Shown: positions 43,683-55,469, numbered from the stretch's first letter. The stretch: DNA of 64,000 bases from Elgaria multicarinata webbii (GCF_023053635.1 NC_086180.1:193501-257500); one strand, 5' to 3'. Notes: generated by a model not told the origin, from the letters alone. Numbers and translations: made by a program.

Positions 43683-46497
43683 CCTTCTTGCCCCACTGCA
43701 CCAACCTTGTCCCGGCCGTATCTGCGGAGGAGGCGATAGGGCCACGTGAAGAGGGGCAGGTTGGAGTGGGGATCTCCAAGGATGAGGCTGTCCCGAGAGG
43801 CCTTCAGCACGTACACCCCTTGCAGCTTGCAACGCTCGGCTGCCTCTGTCTTCTGCACCGTCACCCAGAACTCACTCACTGTGGCAAAGGGGGAGAGTCA
43901 GCGCAGGGGCCTCCCAGAGCCTGCTGTCCCGCCTCCCCGCAATTGCATGCCCACACACCTCTCGCCTCTGGCAGAGCAGGAGGGGACCTGGGGCCCAGCC
44001 CAGTGTCCCGCCCCAAGCGCTCCCTCCGCTGCCCAGATCTCCCTGGATCAGGAGCTCCTCGAGGCCAGTCCCCGTGAGCCAAAGCGTGCTTCTGACGCTG
44101 GGACAGGCGGCCCCTGCTGCAGCCATGGCTCCTGGGGGCCGGCCGGCCGGCCGGCCTACTCTCCCCTCCTCCTCCAGGGACTGCTTGGGTTGTCCATGGC
44201 CGCAACTGTCACAGCAGGCCTACCTTCCTCTCGCGAGTAATAAATAGCGTTCATGGCCATTTCCACGGCCCGCTCTCCACTTCGCTCAGCAGAAGGCTGG
44301 CCCATCTTGCCAGGGTTGCCCTGCAGTGAGAGAGAGAGAGAGAGAGATGAGAGTGTGAGACTACAACCCTTGAGAGAAGAAGGGGGGTCTCACTCCGCAG
44401 CCTCTGCCTTCCACCCCCAGCTGTCAAAGCCTCGGCAGAGCGTGTGAGGGTCAGGGGTGGCGGCCAATGCCTCTTGACCCTTCTGGTGCCAAGAGCTAGA
44501 AGAACAGCAAAGGGGGAGAGATGACCATGGGGCTTCGCTGCAGGCGTGGCCACTCCGCTGCCACGGAGCGCTACCCTCCTCAGCACAAACTGATGAGAGC
44601 CAAAGTGTGAATTGGGGCATTGCCACTTGCGATCCAAGGCAGATCAATTTGAGAACCTCCAGTGCCCCTGCAAGGACGACTGCCCTCTCTTGCCGGCCCC
44701 CTCCCAGGAAGGCCTCCTGGCCACTGCTCTCAGCCCGCTCACCGGAAAGGCTGTCTCGCAGAGCCTGGCCACCCATTCAGCCGTTTCCTGGGGCTCCGCA
44801 GCAAAGACATACGTGCGCTCGCTGGTCTCAAGGCGGAAGGCAGAGAGGCCCTCCTTGGTGCTGCAGTCTGGAGCCTGAGCCACACTCACGCAGTCCGCCA
44901 GCCGCACAATCTTCTTGTCCAGGCGCTTGGTGCAGACTCTGTCGGCCACTGTGGCCCCCTCCTTGCAGTCAAAGAACTCCAAGCGGGCCACGCCGTGGGG
45001 ACTGGCTGGGTACAGCACGAACCAGCTCTTCTTCCATCGCTGCAAGAAGACGCGGCCGGTGAGAGCAGAAGGCGAACCCCGCACAGCCCCCTCTTCCAAA
45101 ACACCTGAACCCTCACCGGGTGATCACAGAGGGCAATCAGGGCCAAGGCTGGAGCTGGGAAACTTACGGCCTTTTTGTTCCCTTGGCCGAGAGCCACGGC
45201 AGGCCCCACCTGGCAAGGAGGCCTGGGGGAGAAGCCTTGGCACGCCGGCCGGCTGGCAGGGTAGAAACCCCACTTGCGTTTTTCATGGCTGCTTCACTAG
45301 TTTTTCTGTGGTGGGGTCGCGTCTTTGTTTTCAGCTTTTGTTACACTCTTTGGGATGAAGAGACAACGTCCTTCCTCCCTGGATGGGCTACTAGCTCTGA
45401 TGGCTCTATGCTCCTCCAGTGTCAGGGGCAGTTGCTGGGAAGTATGGGGGGTGGGCGGGCTGCCGTGGCTCTCGTGTCCTACCTGTGGTTTTTTCCACAG
45501 GTAGCCAGTTGGCCCCTGTGTGAACACAACACTGGACGAGATGGACCCTGGGCCTGACCCAGCAGCACAGGTCTTCTCGTGTTCTTATGAATTACATGTT
45601 TTCATTTTTGTGCCCTACTTGACTCCATCTTGCTAATCCAGGTTGGCAAGATGGACACAGGCCAAAGCCACGAGTTCAGGGAGAGCCGACAGGATAAGTG
45701 AAGCTGCTGCTCACTGGAGAGTTTCCGTAGGAGGAAGGAAGTTGGATTCCCACCACAGATGTGGCCCCACTCAGCTCGGGCCCTCGTAGAACCGAATACA
45801 GCCAAAAACACAGAGCCTGCCCTGGTGGGCGCTTATGGGACACGAAGTGCTAATTTCCAAAGTCTTGCTCAACTTCCTCAAGACAGCAGGCGGAGCTGGA
45901 TTTCAGGATTTCAATCATGTCCCCAGTATTCAGGGCTCAACAAGCCTATCATGAGACCCCCAGGATTTGGAGAAGATGCTACAACCGACTCCCACCGACT
46001 GCGACACAAGTCCAAACTGTAGAGCAAAAGCCGCTCTGGAAGGGAAGGTTGGAGTCGCCTTCTGCACGGTCAAAACTCAGTTCACACCATGGGCTCCTGA
46101 CTGGCCAAACGGGCTCCCTGCATGGACAATGCCAGCAGGTTGCTGAGAGTCCAGCATTACAATCCTTCATTAAAAGCCCCCCAGAAAACACCTGAAAAAT
46201 TAAGAGGCCAGTTACGGGCCTCGCTGCAACTGCCCAAATGCACAGTCCAGGCTGGCTTCTCCAACAGGAAGGCAGCAGCACCTGGCAGTGGCATGGCTGA
46301 AGAGCAGGCTGCGTTTCCGGGGGACAAAGACCCGGGCCCTCTTCGGCATCTTGAAACAACAGGAGCAACCCTAAGCCCCGGAAAGGGCCTCCTGGGGGCA
46401 CAGGATACCTCGGATCTGCCCCTCCAAGGGCCTCTGATAGGGCGAGGAGACGTGCGGGGTGGGTGGGGTCATCCAAAGAAGAGTCCTTGAAGTACCC

Positions 46498-46566
<69 letters not shown>

Positions 46567-47758
46567 CCCAAGGCAGCCGCAGCTGGAGCCCATGAACGCC
46601 CCCCCCTCCCGTGGAAAGTGCGCACAGGCCCGTGGCTGGGGAGAGACACCAAGAACCCCTCCCACCCCTGTCTCACAAGCAGTGAACGTCGTGGCTGGCC
46701 TGCTGTGGACGCCCTCAGTCCGGCTGGTCGAAAGACTGCTGCACAAGTACTTGGGAAAAACCTGACCCAGCAGAAGCGCACGGGACGCCTCGGCTGAGGA
46801 GCGGCGCGCCACTTGAGGAACCGAGGCGCAACATGCGCGGAACTCCGCCGTTGACACAAGGCCCTCCGCGACTTACTTAAGTGGAAGTCCGCGCTGAGCC
46901 GCAGGCGAAGTCTGCAAGAGGGGCGGGCCACGGCCACCCGAGAGGCGGGCAGTCTGGCTGCGTGGCCCCTCCAGGCTTTCCACTTCTGTGTCAGCGCCGT
47001 CACTCAAGGCCCCCACTTCTTCCTCCTGCCACTCTTTCGAAGCGGAACGCCGCCCTGCTCCTGCCCCCCCCCCCCCCGCCGAGCGCCCGGGCCCCTTCCG
47101 CTCCCTCAGCTGGGGCCAGCCCACCTGTTGCGAAAGGGGGGTCTGCGCAGGGCGAGTGCGCGCAGCGGGCGGCATGTCCCTGGGCGCAGCCCGGGCCAAG
47201 GGCTCCTTCCTCTCTTCCTCGGCTGGCGGCCAGAGGGAGCCGCCGGCCAGCGTCTGGCAGCTCAGAGGCGGCCCGGGGGCTCCGGCGCAGGGGGGCGGAG
47301 TCCGCTGGCGCCCTTGGGGGGCGGCGGAGTTCAAACGCTAAAGTGCGTCCTCGGACTTTGCGGTGCAGCAGAAGGCGCGCAGGGGGGAGCGAGGAGGGGG
47401 TCGTATGTGATCCACCCCGGCACCGTCGGGGCGATTCCCAGCTCCGGAAGCGCCGGGCTCGTGGCAAAGCCCGCGGCGTCGCTCTGCCCGACCAGACGCC
47501 CTGGCCCGGCAGGCACAGACCGACCCCGGCTCCCTTCCTCGGTCCCGGCACCTCCTTTGCCTCCCCGCCCCTTCGGCAAGGAAGCGGCGGCGGCGGCGGC
47601 GTCCGTTCCTTCGCGGCTCCGGGAGCCCGACTTCCCCTGGCCCGCGGGCGGGTGGGCGAGGGCCACCCCGCGCTGGACTCGCCTACCTTGGCGCCGAGGC
47701 GCAGCGCCCCGGGAGGCTGCTGGAGCAGGAGTGGCCCCTCCTTGACCGGGGGGTCCAT
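42066..47758 (-). CDS. DOK1: Docking protein 1 (DOK1), complete coding span, five exons
   Basis: Five exons give 583 codons (human DOK1 481). Residues 1-120 form a PH domain ([13 protein letters not shown], then [20 protein letters not shown]). Residues about 155-260 form an IRS-type PTB domain ([35 protein letters not shown]). The tail carries the tyrosine docking sites [45 protein letters not shown] and VYEDLG. DOK1 is a membrane-recruited adaptor that binds RasGAP after tyrosine phosphorylation and damps Ras-ERK signalling. All joints are GT-AG and in phase. The extra length lies in the tail linker, including an Asn run. It is convergent with M1AP and divergent from LOXL3, as in human. Confidence 0.95.
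43179..43705 (-). other. DOK1: DOK1 intron 4
   Basis: 527 bp with a (CA)n run on the plus strand at about 43659-43682. Bounded by AAG|gttggt and cctgcag. Confidence 0.85.
43706..43878 (-). CDS. DOK1: DOK1 coding exon 4 (PTB core)
   Basis: Encodes [20 protein letters not shown] then [20 protein letters not shown] and [13 protein letters not shown]. Acceptor tttgccacag and donor AAG|gttggt. Human counterpart: QFWVTVQRTEAAERCGL and [11 protein letters not shown]. Confidence 0.95.
43879..44223 (-). other. DOK1: DOK1 intron 3
   Basis: 345 bp, GC-rich, containing a ggccggccggccgg string at about 44138-44153. No repeat family is recognised. Confidence 0.85.
44224..44320 (-). CDS. DOK1: DOK1 coding exon 3 (PH-PTB linker)
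   Basis: Encodes [20 protein letters not shown] then [12 protein letters not shown]. Donor G|gtaggc and acceptor ctcactgcag. Corresponds to the poorly conserved human segment around LSALEMLENSLYSPT. Confidence 0.88.
44321..44742 (-). other. DOK1: DOK1 intron 2
   Basis: 422 bp. A GA/TC run of about 22 bp (44325-44347) sits right against the exon 3 acceptor and forms its pyrimidine tract on the minus strand. Confidence 0.85.
44743..45039 (-). CDS. DOK1: DOK1 coding exon 2 (PH domain)
   Basis: 99 codons: [20 protein letters not shown], then [31 protein letters not shown] and [20 protein letters not shown]. Acceptor cttgcag and donor CCG|gtgagc, phase 0 at both ends. [13 protein letters not shown] is identical in human DOK1. 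Confidence 0.96.
45385..45592 (+). repeat. CR1-clade (L3-type) LINE 3' UTR end
   Basis: 'Gggctactagctctgatggc', 'cctgtgtgaacacaacactg' and 'gggcctgacccagcagcaca' follow the 3' UTR of the copy at 3965-5138. Confidence 0.75.
46497..46563. repeat. (CAGA)n(CA)n compound microsatellite
   Basis: About eight CAGA units pass directly into about sixteen CA units. Confidence 0.95.
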
Positions 47759-48465
47759 TCGGGCGAGGCCCGCGAGGTAGCCCAGCTCGGAGGAAGCGAA
47801 GGGGAGCCACTCCGGATCCGCCGCTGCCGCCACTTCGGAAAGGGGCGGGGCTCCTCGAGGCGCGGCCCAGGCCCCGCCCCGCCGAGGAGGAAGAGCGGGA
47901 GGGGCAGGAAGGAGGCTCAGGGGAGACCGTGCCAGAGCGGAGCCGGCCTTCCGCCCGCCTCTGAGCATGTGCCGAGTGCCTCGCTCGCGCGTGGGTGCTG
48001 GTAGCCGAGAGCAGCGGAGGAGGAGGACGGGTAGTGGCAGAGAGCCCTGGCTTTCCTGGCTTAATCCCTCTTCCTCCGCATCACGCCAGTATGGAGGCAT
48101 GCATGCCGGTAGGGCCGTAAGGGCCGCTGAATTCACGTAGAGCGGGCGTTTGGAGCGGGACCTGCCACTCACGGGCCAAATCCGGTCCCCCTTCGGTCCC
48201 CAGGTGGCCGGGCCCCCTCCTTTTGCGGCTCCCCCCCCCCCACTGTCGGCGAAGTTCGCGACAGAGGCGCTTCCCGTTCCCTTCGGGCGGTGTTCGGCCC
48301 CGCCCACCAAGGCCTCGGTGCCGCCCTCCCCGGCCCTGGAGCTGAAAGAGGGGAGAGCGCAGCACGGGGCCCGTCGGGGCTGTTCTGGCCGCCTCGGTGC
48401 AGGGCAGCGGCGGGTGCTGAGGCCAGATGCGACGCCCGCGACAACGGGGCGGCTTCATTGCGAGG
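46790..48465 (-). promoter_or_regulatory. DOK1: CpG island, DOK1 promoter
   Basis: CpG-dense and GC-rich, covering the DOK1 first exon (start codon at 47758) and about 700 bp upstream. The island ends abruptly at a CR1 insertion at 48470. The minus-strand frame stays open far upstream of the start codon (to about 48310), as expected of GC-rich sequence. I do not read it as coding. Confidence 0.75.
47687..47758 (-). CDS. DOK1: DOK1 coding exon 1
   Basis: 24 codons, [14 protein letters not shown] to RLGAK, donor AAG|gtaggc. Human begins MDGAVMEGPLFLQSQRFGTK, so this Met is the homologous start. Four residues are extra before the donor. Confidence 0.93.
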
Positions 48466-48469
48466 CTCT

Positions 48470-48576
48470 CATAGAATCAGAATAATAGAGTTGGAAGGGG
48501 CCTATGAGGCCATCCAGTCCAACCCCTTGCGCAATGCGGCAACCCACGTTAAAGCATCCCTCGCTAGCGCTGATGG
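48470..48576 (-). repeat. Short CR1 3' end
   Basis: 'Gagttggaaggggcctatga' and 'ccagtccaaccccttgcgca' match the other CR1 3' ends. The atcatagaat tail is slightly worn (atagaatcagaat). Confidence 0.85.
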
Positions 48577-48814
48577 GAGCTGTCAACCCAAACACCTGGA
48601 CAGCCCCGAGTTGCCCTGAGATACCACAGCCTGCCCCCTCCTTGTGCCTCCCATGGCTCTGCTGCCCTGCTTCTGCTGTTCCTCAGGCCCATTTTTCGTG
48701 ACGGTGGCGTTCTGCTGGCATAGTAGGACTTCTGCCAAATCCTGTCGCCCACCAGCTGGCGCATCTTCAGAACAGAGCTGTTGCACCCCTGGGTGTCTTC
48801 TTTTCCAGTCTTCT

Positions 48815-48990
48815 TAACCTGCCAGTGTGCTGTAGTGTTACACTGGGTTCATATCCCCACTCAACCATAAAGCTTGCGGGGTTGCCATGGGCTGGTCACT
48901 GTCTCAGATTAGCCCACCTCACAGGCAGCTGGGCTGTTGGTAGCACTCTGAGGTGAGCCAGGAGTAAGGTGGCCACATCTGCATTGCTGC
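48815..48990 (+). repeat. MIR-like tRNA-derived SINE
   Basis: Box-B-like gggttcatatcccc, then 'gccatgggctggtcactgtc' and gattagcccacctcacaggc, parallel the reverse complement of the SINE at 12220-13195. Confidence 0.6.
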
Positions 48991-48991
48991 C

Positions 48992-48992
<1 letters not shown>

Positions 48993-49049
<57 letters not shown>

Positions 49050-49150
49050 CATCCCGCCTTTTGCCCAAAACTGGGCCCCAAGGCAGCTTTACTAAATTAA
49101 AGCATATACAATTAAAAGCTATAAATAGAAATATACAATAATAAAAAAGG
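48993..49150 (-). repeat. SINE 3' end with (ATT)n
   Basis: About eighteen ATT units, then 'cccgccttttgcccaaaact', ccaaggcagctt and an A/T-rich body. This is a squamate SINE 3' end in minus orientation. Confidence 0.75.
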
Positions 49151-49837
49151 AAACACATTGCCCCCAAAGCAGGGTACCAATTTGTATACCAATTTTAATG
49201 TATGGGTGCAAATTCAGAAATACCTATTATTTAAGTAGAAACGCAAAGGCCTGGTGGGTGATGCTGCCAGTGGGCGGCCCGTGGGCCTGGCCTGCCCAGC
49301 CTGCCATCCAAGGGTGGAGTGTGCCTGGGTGACTGCACAGCCTCTGCTGCTCCCTCTCCTGATGGCGCTTCAGTTTCCAACCAGACTTGGCCTAGACAGC
49401 CGTCAAATAGAGGACACCTCCAAAACAGAGGACCGGCCTATGTAAAGTTGGACACCTGGCCCAATCACTCAGGAGCCTTGGGGCAAACGAAGAGTCAGGA
49501 CTGCGTAACAACCAAAGGTGCTGGATCACCCACCAGGCCCCACTGCCGCTCTTCCAAGAAGGCTGTGCAGGGAAGCCCTTTAGTCTGCCTTCCTGTCCAG
49601 GAGGATCCACCGGCCAGCCTGGGTGGCCACAGTGGGCCTGGAAGGTTCTTCCCTGAGAAGCTGCCAGCTGTAGTTTACTGGTTCTCCACACGGGGGAGCT
49701 GCACATGTATCCCGCAGCTCCTGAGCGAGGGAGGCTGGTTGGCTGGCTGTGGGACACATAAATACAAATTAAAAGTTTTCAGGTCTAGTCTCTAACAAAA
49801 CACACCGAAGCAATATTAAAACATGACACAATTTAAT

Positions 49838-49864
49838 TTAGATAGATAGATATAGATAGATAGA
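49838..49864. repeat. (GATA)n microsatellite
   Basis: Short run of GATA units with one interruption. Confidence 0.85.
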
Positions 49865-50477
49865 AGCTAAGCATGGGAATGTAAAAGCAACCTTGACCAG
49901 CTGGGACCGCCCTGGCAGGAGAACTGGCATTTCCCCACCAGAAGGTACTTGTCAGCCAGACCAGCCAGCAAACCATGTGGGGGCCGACAAGAACTGGAGG
50001 TAGTAGCATGATGAGCCCCCCATGCCAGAGGAGAAGGAGCAGCAGCAGGCTGGATGCCATTGCAACTGAACTTGTAAAACAGGAGAGCACAGGTTCAGAT
50101 GATGGGGGGCAGAAGGAGGGAGGGAGGGAGGGAGGGAAAGAAGTGCCTTCTGCATGCCCCCTTTCTGGGGAGTGTGTCGTTGCCCACTGGGCCAGGCCTG
50201 GATTCTGGATGGATTCCCACTGCTCCCCTCCCCCTCTCCCAATGAGCCCAGCCAGGACGTGGGGAAGGAGCTGGTCATTTCAACGTTGCCCCACCCCCAG
50301 CTACCAGGGCTAAGTATGTGTCCTGTCTGTGGGCCATGGTTTTTTAAAAACCCCACCCCACCCGGCCACGAGTATTCCTCCCTGTTGATCTATATGGGAG
50401 CAAATGGCACTCCTCACGCCAGCTTTGGGCCTCTTGCCAGAGCATAGGGCGCTCTGGGTGGGGAGGGGAGGGGCCTG

Positions 50478-51100
50478 CCAAAGCCGGTGCCAGACTATTT
50501 TGCACCCTAGGCAAGGCGAGCTATTTTCACCCCACCCACCCACCCACTCCCCCCAAAATGCCAACTTTGATTTTTAAGAACATATGTTTCCTGGAAAAAA
50601 TAAGCACAAAACTTGAAACTGCTAAATTTATTTTAAAGTGCAAGAAATACGTCATGCCAATTATAGCAAACAAATTGGAAAGGAACGTCTATGGGTCTTA
50701 AATGGATTATTTAGTAGGAATATCACCTCCAAATCATCCCCCCCCAACTCACATGCGCGCGCACACACACACTCAGCATCACTCACTCCAAACAAACACA
50801 TGAACACATGCATTCACTCAAAGACCCCATGCACCTCATTCACCCATACGTTCTCTCTCTGTCTCTCTTCCGGGTGTGTTCCGGAAGTGTGAACGTGGAG
50901 CCGTCCCACCCCCACCCCAGCATCCCTGGCTTCGCTTCAGCTGGGTGGGCACGGGGCACCATCTCGCCTGCCCAGGCCCAGTTGAATCCTCGGGCTGGCC
51001 CGGCTCACAGACAACACGCGTGAGTGCTGTGCCCGGTGCCCTTCTTAGATTGGCGCTCTAGGCGGCTGCCTGAGTGGCCTCTATGGTAGCACCGGCCCTG
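50478..51100. mobile_element. hAT-like non-autonomous element, copy A
   Basis: Starts at gccggtgccagactattttg and ends near gtagcaccggccctgg, so the termini (gggccggtgc) are inverted. The left part matches the reverse complement of 56655-56925 (gcaccctaggcaaggcgagc, aatgccaactttgattttt). The right part (gcgctctaggcggctgcct) matches its other end. The interior contains a CA-rich stretch at 50755-50775. No transposase frame is present. Confidence 0.65.
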
Positions 51101-51469
51101 GGGCCTGCTGGCCCAGGTGGTGGCTTTGTTGGCCCTTCCTGTACAAGGTCATGGGCCAGGAAGAGACTGGAGGGGACAGGAAGGGATGGTCTGCTGCCAT
51201 GCAGTCGAGAGGGCTAGATCCCTGGGCTGCGCTGCAAACATCTGGGACGAGGGACACAGATGTGGCAGAAATGGGCCGTGGTTCGTGAGGGCTGGGAAGG
51301 TGGCGTTTGTTCAGCGGCAACTGCACCAGCCCCATCAGGAGGCCTTCTTGGGGGAAAGCGATGAACCCCCTAGATAATGGAATTTTGAAGACAGGAGCAC
51401 AAACGGAAACGGGACAGATGTGCAGAAAACAACAATTTTATTTTTATTTATTGCATTTATTTATTTATT

Positions 51470-51695
51470 GGACTCTGGGGGCTGGAGGCTGCTCTGGGTG
51501 GAGGCTGCAGGGAATTTGAACTGGCTGCTTCAATCAAGCTAGAAGCTCAGTGTTAGTCTGCCCCGCCCCTTACAGGTACTAAGGACTCTGGGGGCTGGAG
51601 GCTGCTGGGGGTGGAGGCTGCAGGGAATTTGAACTGGCTGCTTCAATCAAGCTAGAAGCTCAGTGTTGGTCTGCCCCGCCCCTTACAGGTACTAA
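51470..51695 (+). promoter_or_regulatory. Two tandem 113-bp 5' UTR units of the L2
   Basis: Units 51470-51582 and 51583-51695 begin ggactctgggggctggaggc and differ at about three positions. A third unit starts at 51696 and leaves the pattern after about 18 bp. Each unit holds a GC box, tgccccgccccttaca. The arrangement resembles promoter monomers of other LINEs; promoter activity is inference. Confidence 0.75.
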
Positions 51696-52156
51696 GGACT
51701 CTGGGGGCTGGAAGCACGAGCCTCAGGCCGAGAGCACGTGGGCGCGAAGCCATCAAGCGGATCGACTACCTCGGAGGAAGAACCCCAGCCTCGTACCGGT
51801 CTTTGCTACTTCTGTTTCCGGACATGTTCTCCTACATTGTTGGGTTAATATTTGGCGATGTGACTGCCTCTACATATCCTATCTATTTCCTTTTCTCTGT
51901 GCCTGCCTTCTTGCTTGCTTGCTCCTGGTCTTGGCCAGGCTAGTTCTGGTGAATCCTGCGCTTGTTCTACTTCTCTGCCCACTTGCTATCGCTCTCCTCA
52001 TTTCTTCTCTTAATTTCTTTCTCCTCATATCTGTCCTTATGGCTCGTTCCAATTTCATCTCTCCCAACTTAGTTCCTATTCGGTGTCTCCCCTCTTCTCA
52101 GCTGCCTTTTTCGTGTTCCTTATGGAACTGTCGCTCTGTTGCTTCTAAGGCCCCTG

Positions 52157-52504
52157 TCATAGAATCATAGAATCATAGAATAGCAGAGTTGGAAGGGGCC
52201 TACAAGGCCATCGAGTCCAACCCCCTGCTCAATGCAGGAATCCACCCTAAAGCATCCCTGACAGATGGTTGTCCAGCTGCCTCTTGAATGCCTCTAGTGT
52301 GGGAGAGCCCACAACCTCCCTAGGTAGCTGATTCCATTGTCGCACTGCTCTAACAGTCAGGAAGTTTTTCCTGATGTCCAGCTGGAATCTGGCTTCCTTT
52401 AACTTGAGCCCGTTATTCTGTGTCCTGCATTCTGGGAGGATCGAGAAGAGATCCTGGCCCTCCTCTGTGTGACAACCTTTTAAGTATTTGAAGAGTGCTA
52501 TCAT
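52157..52504 (-). repeat. CR1 3' end inserted in the L2 endonuclease region
   Basis: The CR1 tail (atcatagaat units) faces left and the minus-strand translation gives [20 protein letters not shown] and [16 protein letters not shown]. The host L2 reading runs ...SVASKAPVI before it and QDLFISRSLHLLALTETW after it, so the insertion is clean. A short tcat is present at both junctions. It is 5'-truncated. Confidence 0.93.
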
Positions 52505-55436
52505 TCAGGACTTGTTTATCTCTAGGTCTCTTCACCTCCTTGCTCTTACTGAAACCTGGCTTCCTGCCCATGGTACCGCCATCTCTGCTGCCCTCTCTCT
52601 TGGAGGACTCTCTTTCTCTCACTCGAGTCACCCAGAGGGTCGGGGTGGTGGTGTGGATCTTTTATTATCTAGTCGGTGCCAGTTCCAGCCTCTTTCCATT
52701 CCACCATCACATTGTTTCTCCTCCTTTGAGGCACATGTGGTGAGGCTCTTCGCTCCATTGCGACTGCGGATTGCAGTTCTGTACCGCCCCCCAGGCTCGT
52801 CCTCAAAATTTCTCTCTGATTTTGATTCATGGTTGTCCTTTTTCCTCTCTGACAACTGTCCTACTCTTATCTTGGGTGACTTCAATATCCATGTGGATGA
52901 CCCTCAAGATGCTGCAGCTCTACGATTTCGCTCCCTATCTTCATCTTATGATCTTAAGCTTTGGTCTGATGTACCCACACATTCCCTTGGACACTGTCTG
53001 GATCTTGTTCTCACTCGGAATTGCTCTGTTTTGGACTTTTCTACTGCTGACTTTCCTTTGTCAGATCATCATCTAGTTTCTTTCAATATTACTCATAATC
53101 CTCCTCCTTCACATCCCGCTTCTCGCACTTGCCATGACTTGCAAACTATCAACTACGAGGCTTTTTCGCAGTCTCTAGCCTCCTCTCTTCCTTCTGTCTT
53201 TTCGGCTGACTCCCTGGACTCAGCTGTCTCCTCCTTTAATTCCTCCTTATCTTCAAATCTTGATAATCTTGCTCCATCTACAACTCGGATAGCTCGCCCA
53301 TCTCAACCCCAACCATGGCTCACCTCTTTCCTCCGCTACCTTCGCTCTTGTTCCCGGGCAGCTGAACGCCTTTGGCGTAAGACCGGGGACTGGGCGGACT
53401 TTGTCCATTACAAATTTGTACTCTCCTCTTTCTCTTCTGCCATTTCACTGGCCAAACAGCAGTACTACTCAACGCTGATCCATTCAAATGCTAAGCATCC
53501 TCAGCGGCTCTTTGCGTCTTTCAATTCTCTTCTGAAGCCTAATCCACCATCTCTCCCCGCCTCTCTGTCTGCTAATAACTTTGCCTCTTTTTTCAATGCT
53601 AAAATCCAAACTATTTGCTCCGATCTGGCCAGCTCTGCTCCTCTACCAGTTCCTGTTCCTCATCTGCCGGTTCCTCCTGCAAATTTCTCTGCGTTTTCTT
53701 CGGTCTCAGCCGATGAACTGTCTACAATACTGCGCTCTTCAAAGCCTTCCACTTGCTCTCGTGATCCGATTCCTTCTTGGGTCTTTATAAATCTTATTCC
53801 CGCTCTCCTTCCTTCCTTGCTTCATATTATTAATCTTTCTCTGTCCTCTGGTTCATTTCCTTCTGCTTTTAAACATGCTACAGTCTCTCCCATTCTCAAG
53901 AAACCTACTCTTGATAGGCTATCTCTGTCTAATTACTGACCTGTCTCTTTGTTGCCCTTTGTTTCAAAGATCCTGGAGCATGTGGTCTACTCTCGCTGTC
54001 TTGACTTTCTTTCTAGTAACTCTGCTCTGGATCCTTTTCAATCTGGATTCCGTCCTTTGCATTCCACTGAAACAGCCCTTACTAAGATCACCAATGATCT
54101 TCTTACTGCCAAGTCTAAAGGCCTTTATTCCGTTCTTATTCTCCTTGATCTAACCGCAGCCTTTGACACGGTTGATCATGATCTTCTCTTAGACTCCCTC
54201 CATGACCTTGGACTTTGTGGCTCTGTCTATAACTGGTTTGCCTCCTATCTAATGGGTCGCTCCTTCAGCGTGTTGGCTAATGGCAACTCGTCTTCCTCTT
54301 TTCCACTTTCAGTAGGGGTTCCGCAAGGCTCGGTGCTTGGCCCGTTGTTGTTTTCTTTATACATGTTGCCCTTGGGTAAGCTTATTCAATCTCATGGCCT
54401 CCAATATCATCTGTATGCCAATGATACACAATTATATCTCTCATCTCCGGAACTTTCTCCTGATGTTCACGATCGTATCTCAGCATGTCTTTCAGATATC
54501 TCAGCCTGGCTGCTTCATCGTCATTTGAAACTTGCTTGTTTTTCCTCCTAAACCTTCTCCTCACCTCTCATTCTCTCTTACTGTCAATGATGTTACGCTT
54601 ACTCCGGTCAATGAAGCTCGTAGTCTTGGCTTTATATTTGATTCCTCGCTCTCCTTTAGTCCTCATGTTGAGGCAGTAGCTAAATCCTGTCACTTTTTCC
54701 TGTATAATATTGCCAGGATTCGACCATTTTTGTCTGTCTCTTCTGCCAAGACGCTTGTTCATGCACTGGTTATTTCTCGGTTGGACTACTGCAACCTTCT
54801 TCTCTCTGGCCTTCCTTCTTCTCACATCAGTCCGTTGGTTTCTGTCCACCACTCTGCCGCTAAGAACATCTTCCTGGCTCGCCGCTCTGATCATGTTACT
54901 CCACTTCTGAAATCTCTCCATTGGCTTCCAATTCACTTCAGAATCCAATATAAACTTCTCCTGTTGACCTACAAAGCTTTTCGCTGTCTAGCTCCTTCCT
55001 ATCTCTCCTCTCTCATCTCACACTATTGCCCCGCTCGTGCTCTTCGCTCCTCTGTTGCCATGTTTCTCACCTGCCCAAGGGTCTCTACTTCCCTTGCTTG
55101 GCTTCGTCCATTCTCTTCTGCTGCCCCTTACGCCTGGAATGCTCTCCCAGAACATCTGAGATCTACAAGTTCAATCTCAGCTTTTAAAGCTCAGCTAAAA
55201 ACTTTTCTTTTCCCTAAAGCTTTTAAAACTTGATGTTACTCGGACTTTAGACTGTTAGTTATACTGTTAGTTTTTCCCTACCCTGTGCCTGTTTACCCTA
55301 CCCTGTGCCCGTTTGCATTCTCTCCCCCTCCTTATTGCTTTACTATGACTTTATTAGAATGTAAGCCTATGCGGCAGGGTCTTGCTATTTACTGTTTTAC
55401 TCTGTACAGCACCATGTACATTGATGGTGCTATATA

Positions 55437-55469
<33 letters not shown>

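Larger units (their letters stand above)
45040..47686 (-). other. DOK1: DOK1 intron 1
   Basis: 2647 bp. Holds an L3-type LINE 3' end (45385-45592), a CAGA/CA microsatellite and the downstream half of the CpG island. I see nothing nameable at 45593-46490. Confidence 0.85.

Noticed and set aside
46497-46563. Repeat array considered as CRISPR
   Set aside because: It is a plain CAGA/CA microsatellite without spacers, and the genome is vertebrate.
47000-48310. 436-codon minus-strand open frame containing the DOK1 start
   Set aside because: The frame is open because of GC content. Only [13 protein letters not shown] to the donor matches DOK1, and the upstream part has no similarity I recognise.
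51583-51695. 113-bp tandem units as an independent satellite
   Set aside because: They lie directly at the 5' end of the L2 in the right orientation and no further units occur, so they are treated as L2 5' UTR.
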